This document shows, piece by piece, positions 26,510 to 37,000 of a stretch of DNA of 64,000 nucleotides; position 1 is the stretch's first letter, and every line of letters starts with the position of its first letter. Location of the stretch: positions 124,001-188,000 of the forward strand of contig JANWWC010000002.1 in assembly GCA_025056215.1 (NCBI GenBank), read 5' to 3'. The stretch comes from Cytophagales bacterium. GTDB lineage: Bacteria > Bacteroidota > Bacteroidia > Cytophagales > Flammeovirgaceae. The translations under genes were made by a program, and so were the position numbers. The notes under the pieces were generated by a model. The model saw nothing but the letters and a program-made list of their open reading frames with translations. It was not told the origin of the DNA and ran no database searches.

Positions 26510-29157
26510 TTGTTACAGGCAAACAATTCGTAATCTTCTGCTTTAAGTACATCTTTTTTAACAACTTCTCCCGCTTCATTTACAAATAATACGACGTATA
26601 ATTCCGCTTTTTGGATATGACTTTCTGCAACATAAAAAGGACGCTTTAAGGAACCAATGTTGTAAATTTGAGAATAAGCTTCTGGCAAAATTCTATTTTT
26701 TTGATTGCTCAAAAGCCCATATCCGCTGCTCCGATAAGTAAGAATCACTTTCTCATTTTCATTTTCGCATAACAACTTGTAAGTATCAAAAGTTTCATCT
26801 AATAACAAAGCATATTTAAATGCATAGATTCTCCATTTTCCTTTATAAAAAACCAGTGCCGATGTATCGTTCCAAAATTGAATGTCATCAAATTCAAATG
26901 GTGTAAGGGCATTTCCTGAAATGCTTACAAAACCGTACTTTTCTTTTTTTGCAATCCAAATTGTATCCTGATAATGCCTTAACATTACATCATATTCGGG
27001 TTTAATCAATTTTTTGGAGGGAAGATGATATAACCCGAATTTTTGTGTAGCCAACAATACAAAAGTTTGATTGCGACTATCGTAAATAATTCCATCAAAT
27101 TGCAAAGGCAATAATTGCGTTTGTAGCCCGATAAGTCCTTTTTTCGATGCCTTGCTCACGCGAAATAAAGTATCTGAAATGCAATAAATCTCATCGTATT
27201 TAGGCTTAAGAATCATCTCTCCTCTTGAAGAAAGGAGCCCTTTTTTTCCATTTTTATCCTCTATAATTATAAAATATCGAGTTTGCTCCCCTATGTTGCG
27301 CAACGATTGAACTGTAAACCATTTATAAGAAGACAAATCTACCAAATTAGAATGTAAAAAATATCCCCACTTTTTATTTCCTTGAAAAAGCAGAAAAGCA
27401 TCTTCTCCCAGAAATACAACGCTATCATACAAACAAGAAACCACTATATCACCGTATTGTGAAACAATTCCCCATTTTTCGTTTTGTTGAATTGCACAAA
27501 CAGACGTTCCAGGTATAACAGCAGATAGGTTTTCGAGATAATTTCCATTTAAAAAATGTAAAGCATAATTAGATTGATTTTGAGCCACCCAACCAAAAGG
27601 AACTTCTTTAAGAGTTTCGTATAAGAAAACGCGCGTTTGGCCCTCAGGAGTTCGCGGAAAAAAATTAACTTCTTCAGCTTTAATAAAATCAAACAAATTG
27701 ACTTTCCCGTTTTGATAGACTTTTACGTGTGATTCACTTCCAAAACTCTCTACTGTATCATAAACATATAAAAGTTGTAAGTTTTTATTTTTAAGACCGT
27801 TCAACAACATGTGAGAATGCGCAATAGCCCATTTTTGTTTTTTGAGAATAATAGCGCCTTCTCTTTCAACTATAATTTTTTCTAATTCAAAAGGTACAAT
27901 CACGTCATTGAGATAGCCGATAATCCCCCACCTTCCTTGATACTGAGCTTGAATAATATGATTATCAATAAATTCTAATTTTTCATACTTACAATCAAGA
28001 AGCTCAAATCCTGCCTTATGAAGCAATCCGAATTTTCCATTTTTCATCACTTTGATTGCCTGGTTTCCAAAAGGATATACATCTTCAAACTGAGAACAAA
28101 CTAACTGCTTTCCCGCTTTGTTATAAATGCAAGTGCTATCGTTTCGAATTGCAATAATATAGTCAGTTTCTAAGGTACTGCACAAATAATCTTCTGAAAC
28201 AGCACTGAATATAGGAGAAATCCGTATATTACCTTGTTTATCTATAAATCCGAACCGCTCATTTTGAACAAAAGCAATGAAATCAACTGTATCGAGTTCA
28301 TACAATTGCTTGGCTTCCTGAAAAATAGGCGCATAAGGATATTTTTCTAAAAAAAATGCTTTGTTCTCAGTTAGATACCAAAGCCTCCACCAAGCATGCT
28401 CCGCATGTCTATTGTCAGGAAATTTCTCTAAAAACGAAGCTAAGGTTTCTTGCTGATTGTCTGCTGTAAACATGTAATAGAGTTTTGTTTCGGCTTCTGC
28501 TCTAAAAGGGCTATGAGGATATTGTTGAATAAATCTTTCATAATCGTCAATAGTTCCTTGCTGAGTTTCAAACTCATACAGCAGAGTCTCATAGCGCTGC
28601 TGGGCAAGAGGAGCCTGAATTGCATCAGGGTATTTTTCTAAGAACTTTTTATAAGCTACATGAGTATTTTCTTCTTGAGCTTTTGCAAAAGCAATACTAT
28701 CTCTCAAAAAAACAGCCCTTTGCCGTTGTCGAGCAGTTGGATAATCATGAATGAAATCTTGAAATGCAGATTCTGTGTGCTTTTCGAAAGCTTGTTGAAA
28801 TGCTAAACTATCTATTTTTTCTATTAGAGAAACAATTGTTTGAAGAGAAATTCCTTTTTTAGCGTACTTTCTTTGTTTTTTCACACCTATTCGACCGTGA
28901 GCAGAAAGGAGTTTTAAAGCAAAATGATGGGCTTTATCTACGTTGTATTCTCGATTTTTGGTTTGCAAATAATAAAGACTATACAAATGCAAAGCTGTAA
29001 GATGTGAAGAATCCTTCGCTAAGGTCTTTTCCAGAATTTTTTTTGTTTTCTGAAAAAAACCTTTTTGCCACATTTTTTGAAAATCTTTAAACGATTGCGC
29101 CGATAATACTTCAGCCATTAAGCATGCTCCTACGACTAAAACCCAATAAAGAGGCAT
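26506..29157 (-). CDS. exported WG-repeat protein with helical repeats
   Basis: The ATG at 29157 gives 883 residues with a signal peptide (PLYWVLVVGACLMAEVLSAQ). An ATG at 29274 would add 39 residues and run into the divergent gene, so it is rejected. The N-terminal quarter has helical repeats of the type YEDFIxxYPxxxxxxxA (KFLEKYPDAIQAPLAQQRY, RFIQQYPHSPFRAEAETK, FLEKFPDNRHAEHAWWR), resembling BamD/YbgF-like TPRs. The remaining part contains many WG repeats (for example FGFIDKQGNIRISPIF, KFGLLHKAGFELLDCKY, WGIVSQYGDIVVSCLYDS, KKGLLSSRGEMILKPKYDEI). WG repeats form surface beta-propeller-like modules. The specific ligand is unknown. Confidence 0.85.
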   Translation of the reverse strand: MPLYWVLVVGACLMAEVLSAQSFKDFQKMWQKGFFQKTKKILEKTLAKDSSHLTALHLYSLYYLQTKNREYNVDKAHHFALKLLSAHGRIGVKKQRKYAKKGISLQTIVSLIEKIDSLAFQQAFEKHTESAFQDFIHDYPTARQRQRAVFLRDSIAFAKAQEENTHVAYKKFLEKYPDAIQAPLAQQRYETLLYEFETQQGTIDDYERFIQQYPHSPFRAEAETKLYYMFTADNQQETLASFLEKFPDNRHAEHAWWRLWYLTENKAFFLEKYPYAPIFQEAKQLYELDTVDFIAFVQNERFGFIDKQGNIRISPIFSAVSEDYLCSTLETDYIIAIRNDSTCIYNKAGKQLVCSQFEDVYPFGNQAIKVMKNGKFGLLHKAGFELLDCKYEKLEFIDNHIIQAQYQGRWGIIGYLNDVIVPFELEKIIVEREGAIILKKQKWAIAHSHMLLNGLKNKNLQLLYVYDTVESFGSESHVKVYQNGKVNLFDFIKAEEVNFFPRTPEGQTRVFLYETLKEVPFGWVAQNQSNYALHFLNGNYLENLSAVIPGTSVCAIQQNEKWGIVSQYGDIVVSCLYDSVVFLGEDAFLLFQGNKKWGYFLHSNLVDLSSYKWFTVQSLRNIGEQTRYFIIIEDKNGKKGLLSSRGEMILKPKYDEIYCISDTLFRVSKASKKGLIGLQTQLLPLQFDGIIYDSRNQTFVLLATQKFGLYHLPSKKLIKPEYDVMLRHYQDTIWIAKKEKYGFVSISGNALTPFEFDDIQFWNDTSALVFYKGKWRIYAFKYALLLDETFDTYKLLCENENEKVILTYRSSGYGLLSNQKNRILPEAYSQIYNIGSLKRPFYVAESHIQKAELYVVLFVNEAGEVVKKDVLKAEDYELFACNN

Positions 29158-29265
29158 ATTTTCTAAAAAGATGCTTAACAAAAAAACAAAAATTTGTAGT
29201 TTCGGGCAAAAGAAGATGTATATTTCAAACCATAAATATAATGGAACTCTATTGAATTTCTTGAT

Positions 29266-30660
29266 ATGTGCCAAATTAACATAGCGGAAAAATTGCGAAA
29301 CTCAACGTTATTCAAATCTTTACCTGAAGAGCCTCTACAAGCTATTGCTCAAAAAGCCAAATGCAGGCAGTTTTTTCCAAACGAAATCATTGAGCTAGAA
29401 GGAAACCCAAGCAACAGCTTGTATATTATCGCTAATGGAATCGTAGCTGTAAAAAAAATTGTAAGCGCAGGCAAAGAACATTTGTTTGCCTATCTGATGC
29501 AAGGAAGTAGTTTCGGAGAAGTAGGTATTATTGAAAACCGTCCGCGCTCTGCTACTGTTCAAGCTGTAAGCGATGTAGATGTTATCGTGATTCAACGACA
29601 AGAGTTTATGGAAATTCTTCATCGCTTTCCTGTAGTAGCTATCGAACTAGCAAGAACTTTAGGAAATTATCTCACAGAAACAAACCGGCGCATTAGTCGC
29701 ATTAAAACACAAGCCAAAGTAATTTTGATAATCAATACTTCAGAAGGAGCAGGAGGCACTACATTAGGATGCTTGCTTTGCGAAACCCTTGCAGAAAAAA
29801 CCCACCACCCTACGGCTTACATCGAATATCCTACTACTCACCATATTACTGCCGACTTGCGCTTAAAAACGCGCGAAAAAAAATATCATCATCGCTCTGG
29901 ATTCGATATTATTCTACAAACAGAAGATTCCAACTTGCCCGATGCTGCTCGAACAACAATTATGCTCGACACTTTAATGAACGACTACCGCAATATTGTC
30001 GTAGCAGTGTATGCATCTTCGATAGACGACTCTTTAGCTATTTTATTAGAATATGCAAACTTAATTGTTTTGCTAGGAAAACCTACTATCGAAAATTGGG
30101 AAATTATTCAAAATCTCTATCAAAATGTTCGAAAGCGCATCCGACGAGAAGAAACAGGACTTTTCACGGTGCTAAATTGTGCAAAAAAAGAATCGTATGT
30201 AGCTGAACTAAAACACGAAGCGGATTTTTTTATTCCTTATCTATACGATTTTAGCCCTATTCATCTTTCCGAACAAGAAAATTATTTTGTGCCAGATCCT
30301 CTTAAAGATACTGTACATTCGCTTATCGAACGATTAGAAAGAAATCATCAAATAGGCATCTTCATTCCGACTACTATCAATACAACCGAACCTTTCGATA
30401 CATCTGTTTACGTACAACAAACACTCAATTTTTTAGCTTCTCGCTTTGGTGGAGCCACTTCACGACTCTCCGAAGGTGTCTGGAACAGCTCACAACAAGG
30501 GCTCGTGGGCGAACAAGTGCATTTTGTGTTCTCCTATACAACACAATCAGACTTAAGCCGATATATGGACGAAATCATTGAATTTGTACGTAAACTTAAA
30601 AAAGAACTCAACCAAGAAGCAATAGCTCTCGAAATAGACGACAAACTCACTATTATTTAA
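29266..30660 (+). CDS. cyclic-nucleotide-binding domain fused to a degenerate MinD/CpaE-like P-loop domain
   Basis: The 464-residue protein has a CRP-type cNMP-binding domain at about 15-135. Its phosphate cassette is intact: FGE (83-85) and RPRSAT (92-97). After a helical link comes a domain starting at about 150 (KVILIIN). At 159-166 it has SEGAGGTT, where ParA/MinD/CpaE proteins have KGGVGKTT. Both the signature and the Walker lysines are missing, so it probably does not hydrolyse ATP. A third region (about 365-464), with FGGATSRLSEGVW and QVHFVFSYT, looks like a small ferredoxin-like domain, possibly DUF3574-like. The role is unknown. It is divergent from the WG-repeat gene. Confidence 0.8.
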   Translation: MCQINIAEKLRNSTLFKSLPEEPLQAIAQKAKCRQFFPNEIIELEGNPSNSLYIIANGIVAVKKIVSAGKEHLFAYLMQGSSFGEVGIIENRPRSATVQAVSDVDVIVIQRQEFMEILHRFPVVAIELARTLGNYLTETNRRISRIKTQAKVILIINTSEGAGGTTLGCLLCETLAEKTHHPTAYIEYPTTHHITADLRLKTREKKYHHRSGFDIILQTEDSNLPDAARTTIMLDTLMNDYRNIVVAVYASSIDDSLAILLEYANLIVLLGKPTIENWEIIQNLYQNVRKRIRREETGLFTVLNCAKKESYVAELKHEADFFIPYLYDFSPIHLSEQENYFVPDPLKDTVHSLIERLERNHQIGIFIPTTINTTEPFDTSVYVQQTLNFLASRFGGATSRLSEGVWNSSQQGLVGEQVHFVFSYTTQSDLSRYMDEIIEFVRKLKKELNQEAIALEIDDKLTII

Positions 30661-30666
30661 ACGTTT

Positions 30667-32781
30667 ATGAATATGAAAAAAATTGCACTTAGTTTATGGA
30701 TGATTCACTTTCAATTAATAGGGCAAATAATGGGGCAGACACATCATTTTCCAACCTTCGGAGCACAAATATGGATAGAACCTGGTCAGACTCAATCTCA
30801 AATTCAACATTGGATCAAAACACTCTCCGAAGCTAAAATGCCCGTAGTGCGCATCTTCATTCAATGGAATTATGTGCAAAAAGATGCTTCTACATGGGAT
30901 TGGACCCTATACGATTGGCTCTTTGATGCTACAGACCAATACAACCTACAAGTAGTAGCTACTTTAACCACCAATCAATATCCTCCTGCTCTTGAAGAAT
31001 ACATGTACTTTAAAACGCAAGCCAGTAGCTTACAAGCTACTTTTTATCAATTAGAGCTTGCTCAAAAATATATTTCCCAAGCTGTTAATCGATACAAAAA
31101 TCGAAAATCCTTGTACGCTTGGATGCTTCACAACGAACCTGGACAACTTCCTGAAGCTCACGAAATTTCCATAACGCGCTTTCAAGAATACTTAAAAACA
31201 AAATACACTACAATCCAACAACTCAATGAAAAATGGAATACAGCTTATTCAGATTTTAGCCATATTCAATACAGTCCTTTCTGGGATAAACCCTCTGGTT
31301 TTAGCGTTCCTTCTCCTTATTTGGACTGGAATTTCTTCTGGCGCGAACATCTAACGTGGTACATGAACTGGATAGCCACCGAAATTCGCAAGCACGACAC
31401 TACTCATATTCTACATACCAATCCACACAGCGTATTTGAAAACATGCGCCTTTATGAACTTCCTAAGTGGCGAAATTTTCTCGACATACAAGGAGCTTCT
31501 ATTCACCCAAGCTGGCATTTCGGAATGCTCAAGCGCGAGCAATACACTCTCGGCATTTCTGCTACGTGCGAGATATTGCGCGGAACGAGCGAACCTAAAC
31601 CTTTCTGGATTTCGGAATTACAAGGAGGCAATAATACTTATAGTGGCACAAAACCTCTTTGCCCGACTGCACAAGATATCGCCCAATGGCTTTGGATTGG
31701 CGTTGCATCGGGTGCCACCAAAATTATCTATTGGTGCCTTAACTACCGACAATTTGGCACAGAAGCTGCTGAATGGTCGTTGCTCGATTTTCAAAGTCGT
31801 CCCTCCGAAAGACTTTTAAAAACTACTCAAATTGCTCAAATCATAGAAAATCAAAAAGATTTTTTTGAAAAAGCACAACCTTCACAGTCAGACATTTACA
31901 TTTTACTTAGTTCGGAAACAATGATGATTTTGCAACGAAAATCTTATAACGATATCGCTGCACGCCACCGAGATGCCCATATGATTGCTGCTCTGGCCTA
32001 CTACCAAGCGCTTATGCAAATAGGCATTGCGGCTCATTTTAAAATGGTCGATGATTTTAATTGGGAGTCGGGTAACTCTCCCAAAATAGTGATTCTTCCT
32101 CATGTAGTCGCTATGAGTTTATCCCAAATCGAAAAATTAGAAAAATTTGTTAGAAATGGAAACAAACTTATCATCAGCGGATTAACAGGAATATTTGATG
32201 AAAACGAATCATCTTGGCTTACGCGTAGCCCTCAACCGATGGAAAACTTCTTAGGAGCTCGCCTTAAAGAAATCAGGCTTACGTCTGAAAAAGACGAAGT
32301 GAGCATTAAAAACATTCAATTGCCTTTACAACTATGGGTAGGAGAAATAGAAATTCTTGATACAACGAAAATTCAAATCGTAGGATACTATACGAAGCCA
32401 CAAAAATATCCTATCGCAATTCGAAAAAAATATGAAAAGGGAGAAATTCTTTGGATTCCTTCTATGTTGGACAATGAAAAATTGCTCGCCGATGCTTCAC
32501 CACTTTCTCGATTGCTAATGGAGGAAGTTTCTTTTGTTCGAACTCCTGCTTTTAGGTTCAAAAATATAGCGCAAGGAGTTGTTATGCGATATTTACAAAA
32601 AGAGAATGAATTCGTTACAGTATTTACTAATTCCTGCAATTTTGCTCAAAATATCCAGATTTCTGCACCTAAATCGCTCACGCCTAAGTTAATTTACGGA
32701 ACAGGCAAAGAGATTTGGCAACCCAAAAACCAGACCGTACACATTCCTGCTTATGAAACAATCGTTATGAAATGGGAATAA
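30667..32781 (+). CDS. exported glycoside hydrolase, family 42 (beta-galactosidase-like)
   Basis: The 704-residue protein starts with a signal peptide and a (beta/alpha)8 domain similar to GH42. E157 in HNEPG is the expected acid/base and E317 in ISELQGG the expected nucleophile. WYMNWIATEIRKHD lies between them and GASGATKIIYWCLNYRQFG-like sequence (GVASGATKIIYW) follows. The second half includes a GH42-type trimerisation-like region (DDFNWESGNSPKIVILPHV) and a C-terminal sandwich. A secreted galactosidase acting on plant or algal sugars is likely. No SusC/SusD pair is near. It starts 6 bases after the preceding gene's stop and overlaps the convergent menC by 17 bases. Confidence 0.85.
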   Translation: MNMKKIALSLWMIHFQLIGQIMGQTHHFPTFGAQIWIEPGQTQSQIQHWIKTLSEAKMPVVRIFIQWNYVQKDASTWDWTLYDWLFDATDQYNLQVVATLTTNQYPPALEEYMYFKTQASSLQATFYQLELAQKYISQAVNRYKNRKSLYAWMLHNEPGQLPEAHEISITRFQEYLKTKYTTIQQLNEKWNTAYSDFSHIQYSPFWDKPSGFSVPSPYLDWNFFWREHLTWYMNWIATEIRKHDTTHILHTNPHSVFENMRLYELPKWRNFLDIQGASIHPSWHFGMLKREQYTLGISATCEILRGTSEPKPFWISELQGGNNTYSGTKPLCPTAQDIAQWLWIGVASGATKIIYWCLNYRQFGTEAAEWSLLDFQSRPSERLLKTTQIAQIIENQKDFFEKAQPSQSDIYILLSSETMMILQRKSYNDIAARHRDAHMIAALAYYQALMQIGIAAHFKMVDDFNWESGNSPKIVILPHVVAMSLSQIEKLEKFVRNGNKLIISGLTGIFDENESSWLTRSPQPMENFLGARLKEIRLTSEKDEVSIKNIQLPLQLWVGEIEILDTTKIQIVGYYTKPQKYPIAIRKKYEKGEILWIPSMLDNEKLLADASPLSRLLMEEVSFVRTPAFRFKNIAQGVVMRYLQKENEFVTVFTNSCNFAQNIQISAPKSLTPKLIYGTGKEIWQPKNQTVHIPAYETIVMKWE

Positions 32782-33847
32782 TTTTTTGTTTGGATCCTTC
32801 TGGCAAATCGCTCCAAGCCAAATTTCGATTGTAACGAATAGAGCCGTTTTCTACTACAAGAGGAGATTGGATGTTATTGTGATACAATTGCCCTGTTCCA
32901 AGTCCTTGAGGCAGAGAAAGTGGATATTGAGCTACAAACTGACAGATTGCATTTAGCCCGATATTAGATTCTAAAGCTGAGGTCACCCACCAACCTATTT
33001 GCAAATTTCGAGCTATTTCTATCCACTCATGGCAAGCGCGAAAACCTCCAATTAATGAAGGCTTCAATACTATGAAATGAGGACGAATAGCTTGTAAGAG
33101 TTCTCTTTTAGCTTGCAAAGAAAATACACCAATCAGTTCTTCATCGAGTGCAATTGGCAAGGGGGCGTTTTTGCAAAGTTCATACATCTTAGTTATGCTG
33201 CCAGCGCGTAAAGGCTGCTCTATTGAATGAATTTGAAGTTTGGATAATTTTTCAAGGTAACTCATTGCTTCTTCAAAAGTAAAAGCACCATTTGCATCTA
33301 CCCGTATCTCCAACTCGTCTGCAGAAAAGTGGCTTCTAAGCTCTTTTAAAATTCGATATTCCATTTCAAAATCAACTCCTATTTTCATTTTAACGCATCG
33401 AAAACCCTCCCCAATTTTTTTTTGAATTTGCTCTCTCATGAACTGCTCACTTCCCATCCATATTAATCCATTAATAGGAATAGGCGTTCCTTCATAAAAG
33501 TTACTATCAAAAATCCGATGTTGACACCCTTTTTCAGCATCAAGCCAGGCCGTTTCAAAACCCATAAGAATGCTTGGAAATCTTTCGATTTGTGGAATTT
33601 GATAAATTTCTTCTATTTCTCGAACATCTCTTAATTGTTCGCAAAACTGAGTTAAATACACTTCGTAATCTTCTCTATCATCAATACTCAATTTTACAAG
33701 AGGGCTACATTCGCCTTTCCCAATCCCACCGTCAGAGTATAACAAAATGTAATATGTATTTTTTTCAACTAAAGTTCCTCGAGACGTTCCTGCTTCAAAA
33801 CGAAACTTTAAAAGATGCTTGCGCCATTCTATCTTTTTAAATTTCAT
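32765..33847 (-). CDS. menC: o-succinylbenzoate synthase / enolase superfamily
   Basis: This 360-residue member of the enolase superfamily has the muconate-lactonising fold. K153 and K155 (KMKIG) flank the active site. D184 (VDANGAF), E210 (EQPLR) and D235 (ALDEE) are the Mg ligands, and K262 (LKPSLIGG) is the opposite base. The SALESNIGL end resembles menC proteins of Bacteroidota, which dehydrate SHCHC to o-succinylbenzoate for menaquinone. Dipeptide epimerase is a possible alternative. The gene is alone, without other men genes, and converges on the GH42-like gene. Confidence 0.85.
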   Translation of the reverse strand: MKFKKIEWRKHLLKFRFEAGTSRGTLVEKNTYYILLYSDGGIGKGECSPLVKLSIDDREDYEVYLTQFCEQLRDVREIEEIYQIPQIERFPSILMGFETAWLDAEKGCQHRIFDSNFYEGTPIPINGLIWMGSEQFMREQIQKKIGEGFRCVKMKIGVDFEMEYRILKELRSHFSADELEIRVDANGAFTFEEAMSYLEKLSKLQIHSIEQPLRAGSITKMYELCKNAPLPIALDEELIGVFSLQAKRELLQAIRPHFIVLKPSLIGGFRACHEWIEIARNLQIGWWVTSALESNIGLNAICQFVAQYPLSLPQGLGTGQLYHNNIQSPLVVENGSIRYNRNLAWSDLPEGSKQKIIPIS

Positions 33848-33997
33848 ACAGTTTCTTATTTTTGTACAAACATTTCTTTTTAAAAGAGTTTTTTTTAATA
33901 AAAGTTACTTGTGTAATTTTTTTTTAAAAAAAATCATAAAAAAATAAAAAACAGTTTTTTTCTATGAAAATTAATAAATTCGCAAAAAAAATTGTCA

Positions 33998-34005
33998 TAT
34001 TTTTG
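33998..34005 (+). promoter_or_regulatory. -7 element for the tandem surface-protein gene
   Basis: TATTTTTG matches TAnnTTTG, 53 bases before the ATG at 34059. It lies in a very AT-rich 211-base divergent gap. A -33 TTG is not seen at the right spacing. Confidence 0.45.
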
Positions 34006-34058
34006 GAACAAAGTTACTTTTTAAAACGTTAACTTAGATGTGTTTATATCATTAGTCA

Positions 34059-37000
34059 ATGAAAACAAAATTACTTACAATCGTTAGTTTAATCATTCTC
34101 ACAAATCTAAAAACCATAAAAGCTCAAAACCCTGGAGGAATCGGCACAACCAATTTAAGAGGATGGTATAGGGCTGATGCAGGTGTGATACTCTCATCAG
34201 GAGCGGTAAGCCAATGGAACGACCAAAGCCCACTGGCAAACCATGCTACACAATCTACAGCCGTCTTTCGCCCTACTTATGACTCTAGCACTTTAAACTA
34301 TCAGCCAGTTGTAAACTTCAATGGATTTAACCAATACTTAAACCTCCCAGATCTACTCCCTACTAGCTCAACAAGCCTATCTATTTTTGCAGTAGGATAT
34401 CGACCTAACACAGGAGGAGACAACTGGGGAGTTATGTTTTTTGGGCAAAGCGATGCAAATGGTTGGATAGGTGGCGGGTATGGATTGGTTAGTACACACG
34501 AAACTAATACTACTTTTGGCTTTTGGGTAAACCAATGGACAAACAATGCATCGTCGAGTACAATTGTAGGTACTCCAGTGCTTCACGTAGGAAATTGGAA
34601 TGGAATTACTTCTAATACACTTCATTATTATGCAAACGGCACCTCTCTTGCTACTTACGCATATAGCGGAACCGTGGGAGATGGAGGAGTTAGCGCTATC
34701 GGCTCATCTGGCAACACAAACTATTGCTTTTTAGGCTATATTAGTGAAATAGCCGTTTATGATATAGGACTTTCATTAGCGCAACACCATCGAGTCTCAA
34801 GTTATTTAGCGTTAAAGTATGGGCTTACGCTTTCTACTGATTACGTAAATAGTTCGGGAGCAACTGTATACCAAACTGTGGCTCCTTATCATCACAGAAT
34901 TATTGGAATTGCACGCGATGACGCTACAGCCTTACTACAAAAACAATCTAGAACTTTTACCGACTCTACTAGGCTATACATCTCTTCTCTTGCAAATAAC
35001 AATGCAAATAATACAGGAACGTTTAGCTCTGATAACCAATATCTTGTGATAGGAGACAACAACGGGCTACTATACGCTAACCCAACAACAGAAGTACCTT
35101 CAGGAATCTACTCAAAGTTGGGTAGAGAATGGAAAGTAACAAACACTAACTTCTCAAATAATTTTAACATTCAAGTGGTTTTGAATAGCTTTGCAAGCCC
35201 TTCTTCTGTAAACCCTGCTCATCTTCGCTTATTAGTAGACGATGATGGCGATTTTTCAAATGCTTCTGTTTATTCTACACTCGATGGAATTGGCATCAGT
35301 TATGCTAATCCGGTGATAACCATTAGCGGAATTTCTACTTCTATGATTCCGACAAATACTACACGGTATATTACTATTGGCTCTATCTCAGACTCTACTA
35401 ATTTAGGACTTAAAAAAGTTTTTACCATCCATCCTCACCGCCTTGTAGGTTGGTTTAAAGCAGACACAGGAATTACATTATCAGGAGGAGCTGTTAGCTC
35501 ACTAGAAGACCAAGGCGGTTTCAACAATCATTCCTCTCAAACAAACGCTTCTCAGCGCCCTACGCTCGATTCTTCAGTATTCAACTACAACCCTGCCCTA
35601 TCGTTCGACGGCTTTGATGACCACCTCGTGCTCCCCGCCTTAGTACCTTCTTCAAACACACAACTCACTATCTTCGCAGTAGCAAGGCAAACTAACACCA
35701 ACCGAGATCCGTGGGGAGTACTCTTCAAAGGAAGAACCAATAGTTGGGGCGGAGGCGGATACGCTCTCACTAATCTTAACGCTGCAAATACATCTTTCGG
35801 TTTTTGGGTTCACACTTATAACGCAAACTTTGTAACATCAGGCGCTCCTATCAGCCAGCCTACATTACTCACTGGCAACTGGAATGGTACTACTCCAGGG
35901 CATCTTCAATATTTCCAAAACGGAACCTCCCTCGGAACAGATAACTACTCAGGAACCATAGGAGGCACTGCCGCTAACTCCATCATCGGCGGAGACGGAA
36001 GCACTAACTATTCTTTTTACGGTCATATTGCAGAAATCTTGGTATACGACAGTGGCTTGACGCTCACTAATACAAGACAAATTAACTCTTATTTAGCTCT
36101 TAAATATGGCATTACGCTCTCTCACAATTATTTGTCTTACAACAACAATATCGTTTATACTACCGCCGCTCCTTATAACCAGAACATTGTAGGGTTAGCC
36201 AGAGAAGACAGCATGAACCTACTCCAAAAACAATCCAGAACATTAGACGATTCTTTCCGCGTATATCTCGCTTCTCTTGCTACTTATAACTCCTCTAATA
36301 CAGGTTCTTTCTCTTCTGATAAGCAATATTTAGTAATTGGCTCAGACAATGGAAAGTTGCATTCTACTTCTATGTCTGAAATTCCTTTAGGAATATTTTC
36401 AAGAATCGGTAGAGAGTGGAAAGTTACTAACACAAACTTTAATGGAACTTTTAGCATTTCTATAACACTAGACAATCATGCGATTACTAGTGTTACAGCT
36501 TCTCATCTGCGCCTTTTAGTAGATGACGATGGCAACTTTTCGAATGCTAACGTTTATTCTACTGCTGATGGCATTACTATCTCGTATAGTGCTCCTGTCG
36601 TCACGATTGGAAATATTTCTAATAGTATCATTCCTATGAATAGCACGCGTTATTTTACGATCGGTTCGGTATCTCCTTTTACACCTCTGCCAGTTTCTTT
36701 ACTAAAATTTGATGCTTCATTACAAAACAATAAAGCTACAGTTTATTGGAACTTTTTTAACGTAGTAGATTCTGCAGTGCTTGAAAAAAGTTATGATGGA
36801 TATCATTGGAGTTCCGTATATCAATTCAACAACCTTCAATCGGGCGAGTTTGAAGATGATAATTTATCGACAATTACTTACTATCGCTTGCGTTTCCAAG
36901 AAAATCAAAATTGGCAATTTTCTAAAGTGGTTCACGTAGAAAAAAGACCACAAGAGAACTGCATATTGGAGGAATTCAACGAGGAAGTTGAAATATTCGA

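Noticed and set aside
29158-29274. Upstream extension of the WG-repeat gene to an ATG at 29274
   Set aside because: It would run into the divergent cNMP gene and put 39 residues before a good signal peptide.
31436-31819. 127-codon frame inside the GH42-like gene
   Set aside because: It is a different frame of a conserved glycosidase region covering the catalytic segment, and has no promoter or signal.
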